Shown: positions 62,270 to 64,000 of the stretch, piece after piece
Numbering within the stretch: position 1 is the stretch's first letter
Layout: each line of letters starts with the position of its first letter
NCBI RefSeq assembly: GCF_019443505.1
Contig: NZ_CP080377.1
Location: 4,650,001-4,714,000, forward strand
DNA from: Janthinobacterium sp. PAMC25594
GTDB taxonomy: Bacteria; Pseudomonadota; Gammaproteobacteria; Burkholderiales; Burkholderiaceae_D
DNA: 64,000 bases
Direction: 5' to 3'
Made by a program: the position numbers and the translations under genes
Notes under the pieces: model-generated
What the model saw: only the letters and a program-made list of their open reading frames with translations
Told to the model about the DNA's origin: nothing
Database searches by the model: none

Positions 62270-63943
62270 ATGCCGACCCTGCCACTGCGCCGCACCCTGC
62301 TCGTTCTCGCCTGCCTTGGCACGCTGGCCCACGCCCACGCCGATACCGTCATCGACAATGCCAACGGCTACACGCTCGACGCAAACGGCAAGGTAGTGCG
62401 CTTCACGGCGCTGGCGTTTGACGACTCTGGCAAGCTGCTCGCCGTCGGCAGTGCCGCGCAGGTGAAACGCAAGGTGGCCAAGGGCGCCAAGCACGTCGAC
62501 GTGCAGGGCAAGACCGTGCTGCCTGGCCTGATCGACGCGCACGGCCACGTGTTCGGCCTGGGGACGATCGCCAGCGGCGTGATGCTGTACGGTTCGTCGT
62601 CGCTGCCGGCCGCCGTGCAGGCCGTGGGGGACTTCGCCCGTGCGCATCCGGAACGCAACTGGGTCGTCGGCAATGGCTGGAACCAGGAAATCTGGAAGCT
62701 GGGGCGCTTTCCCACGGCCTTTGAGCTCGATGCGGCGGAAAGCGCGCGGCCCGTGTGGCTGCGCCGGGTCGATGGCCACGCGGGCTGGGCCAACAGCCGC
62801 GCGCTGGCGCTGGCCGGCATCACGCGCGCCACGCCAGACCCGGCGGGCGGCAAGATAGTCCGCGATGCGGACGGCAACGCCACCGGCGTGCTGGTCGACA
62901 GCGCCATGGACTTGATGGACGCCGTGCTGCCCAAGCCCGGTGACGTGGAAAACCGCGCCGCCCTCGATGGCGCGCTGGCGCAGCTGTCGCAAGTGGGTCT
63001 GACCAGCGTGCACGATGCGGGCATCGGCCAGATGCAGGACCGGCTGTTCCGCGACTATGCGGATCACGGCAAGCTGACGGTGCGCGTGTACGGCATGATC
63101 GCCGACACGACGGAGGACTTCGACGCGCTGTCGAAAAATGGCCCTTTGACCAACTATGCGCGCGACATGTACGCCTTGCGCGCCGTCAAACTGCTGTCCG
63201 ACGGCGCCCTGGGCAGCCGCGGCGCGGCCCTGCTGGCGCCGTACAGCGACGATCCGACCACCAGCGGCCTGCTGTTCTTCAAAGATGACGCCATGCGCGC
63301 GAAGATGGAAAAAGCCATGCGCGCCGGCTATCAGGTGAACGTGCACGCCATCGGCGACGCGGGCAACCATCAGATCCTCGACGGCTATACAGCCTTGATC
63401 GCGCAGTACCGCGGCGCGGGCCTGCGCCACCGCATGGAGCATGCGCAGGTGGTGCAATTGAGCGACATCCCCCGTTTCAAGGCCCTCGGCATCGTGCCGT
63501 CGATGCAGCCCACGCACGCGACGTCCGACCAGAACATGGCGGAGCAGCGCGTGGGCCACGAGCGCATCAAGGGCGCGTATGCGTGGCGCACCTTCCTCAA
63601 GCAAGGTTCGCGCATCGCCTGCGGATCGGACTTCCCCATCGAGTCGCCGAATCCGTTCGAGGGCATCCACGCGGCCGTCACGCGGCAGAACAGTGAGGGC
63701 GTACCAAACGGCGGCTGGTATCCGCAGCAAGCGATGACGGTCACCGAGGCCTTGCGCTGCTTCACCCTGGACGCGGCCTGGGCGGCGCACCAGGAAAAGG
63801 TCATCGGCACCCTGGAAGTGGGAAAATGGGCGGACTTCATCGTCGTCGACCAGGACCTGTTTACCGTCGCCCCCAAGGCCATCGGCAAGACGCAGGTGCT
63901 GCAGACGTGGGTGGCGGGCAAGCGCGTGTTCGAGAAAAAATGA
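62270..63943 (+). CDS. Exported amidohydrolase (YtcJ-like)
   Basis: 557 residues from ATG 62270, preferred over ATG 62264 because GGAG is six bases upstream of it. Signal peptide (PLRRTLLVLACLGTLAHAHA). Metal-dependent hydrolase fold: VLPGLIDAHGHVFGLG, the YtcJ-type VWLRRVDGHAGWANSRAL, KLLSDGALGSRGAAL, VHAIGDAGN, RMEHAQVV and CGSDFPIESPNPF. These are the metal-binding His/Asp sites of subtype III amidohydrolases. Substrate unknown; location is periplasmic. Confidence 0.88.
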   Translation: MPTLPLRRTLLVLACLGTLAHAHADTVIDNANGYTLDANGKVVRFTALAFDDSGKLLAVGSAAQVKRKVAKGAKHVDVQGKTVLPGLIDAHGHVFGLGTIASGVMLYGSSSLPAAVQAVGDFARAHPERNWVVGNGWNQEIWKLGRFPTAFELDAAESARPVWLRRVDGHAGWANSRALALAGITRATPDPAGGKIVRDADGNATGVLVDSAMDLMDAVLPKPGDVENRAALDGALAQLSQVGLTSVHDAGIGQMQDRLFRDYADHGKLTVRVYGMIADTTEDFDALSKNGPLTNYARDMYALRAVKLLSDGALGSRGAALLAPYSDDPTTSGLLFFKDDAMRAKMEKAMRAGYQVNVHAIGDAGNHQILDGYTALIAQYRGAGLRHRMEHAQVVQLSDIPRFKALGIVPSMQPTHATSDQNMAEQRVGHERIKGAYAWRTFLKQGSRIACGSDFPIESPNPFEGIHAAVTRQNSEGVPNGGWYPQQAMTVTEALRCFTLDAAWAAHQEKVIGTLEVGKWADFIVVDQDLFTVAPKAIGKTQVLQTWVAGKRVFEKK

Positions 63944-63947
63944 GGGC

Positions 63948-63976
63948 TGGGGTCAGACCCGCCGGGTCTGCCCCCA
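63948..63976. repeat. GGGTCAGACCC-type hairpin after the amidohydrolase
   Basis: CTGGGGTCAGACCC-GCC-GGGTCTGCCCCC forms an imperfect hairpin directly after the stop codon. The GGGTCAGACCC motif is, as I recall, frequent between genes in this family; it may act in termination. Confidence 0.5.
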
Positions 63977-64000
63977 AAGAAAACCTGTTGACTTGGTTGT

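Overview
The window is high-GC chromosomal DNA from a betaproteobacterium, most likely family Oxalobacteraceae (Janthinobacterium/Duganella/Massilia group). This rests on gene content and style only: a neighbouring rpmE2, rho and trxA, a PEP-CTERM exported protein, several large c-di-GMP and hybrid-kinase proteins, a type B L31 and a nested TCGGATTA intergenic repeat. No 16S gene is present to confirm it.

Layout. 1-8.3 kb: hemerythrin-like protein (cut by the left edge), tcdA, thpR, a periplasmic FKBP isomerase, cysK, a DUF2809 protein, a large periplasmic M16 peptidase, and an isolated pair resembling TraL/TraM of IncP plasmids. 8.4-16.2 kb: a signalling block with a TPR-GGDEF diguanylate cyclase, pncC, then an operon of yfiR, a CHASE8 hybrid kinase and a REC-PAS-GGDEF-EAL-REC protein. 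16.2-28 kb: thiL, a MarR regulator divergent from a CynX-type transporter with two clear operators between them, orphan immunity-like proteins (SMI1/KNR4, Imm10-like), maeB, a universal stress protein behind two FNR-type boxes, and small membrane proteins.

28.19-37.39 kb is a 9.2-kb P4-like satellite island in the 3' end of tRNA-Leu(CAA). All its genes lie on the minus strand: integrase, low-GC cargo, AlpA regulator, a likely C4/CI-type antisense RNA region, small proteins, a fused TOPRIM/RecA-like replication protein, a TubC-N-like small protein, a second HTH protein and a single HK97-type capsid gene. The 3' end of the replication gene holds four regularly spaced hairpins whose stems differ while their loops stay alike.

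37.7-57.8 kb is mostly housekeeping: a FabMG-like reductase, polB, an acyl-CoA ligase, a PEP-CTERM protein, a GT39-like membrane protein, rpmE2, rho, trxA, a response regulator and large multi-PAS hybrid kinase, a HutC-type regulator, ada with a 2OG-Fe(II) oxygenase, and an MscS channel. 57.9-61.5 kb is an accessory module of visibly lower GC: a metallopeptidase with an HEMVH site, followed on the same strand by five tandem, exported, four-cysteine paralogues. I read it as a secreted toxin with an expanded array of periplasmic immunity proteins; it is the best candidate for an undescribed system. The window ends with a GNAT acetyltransferase and an exported amidohydrolase.
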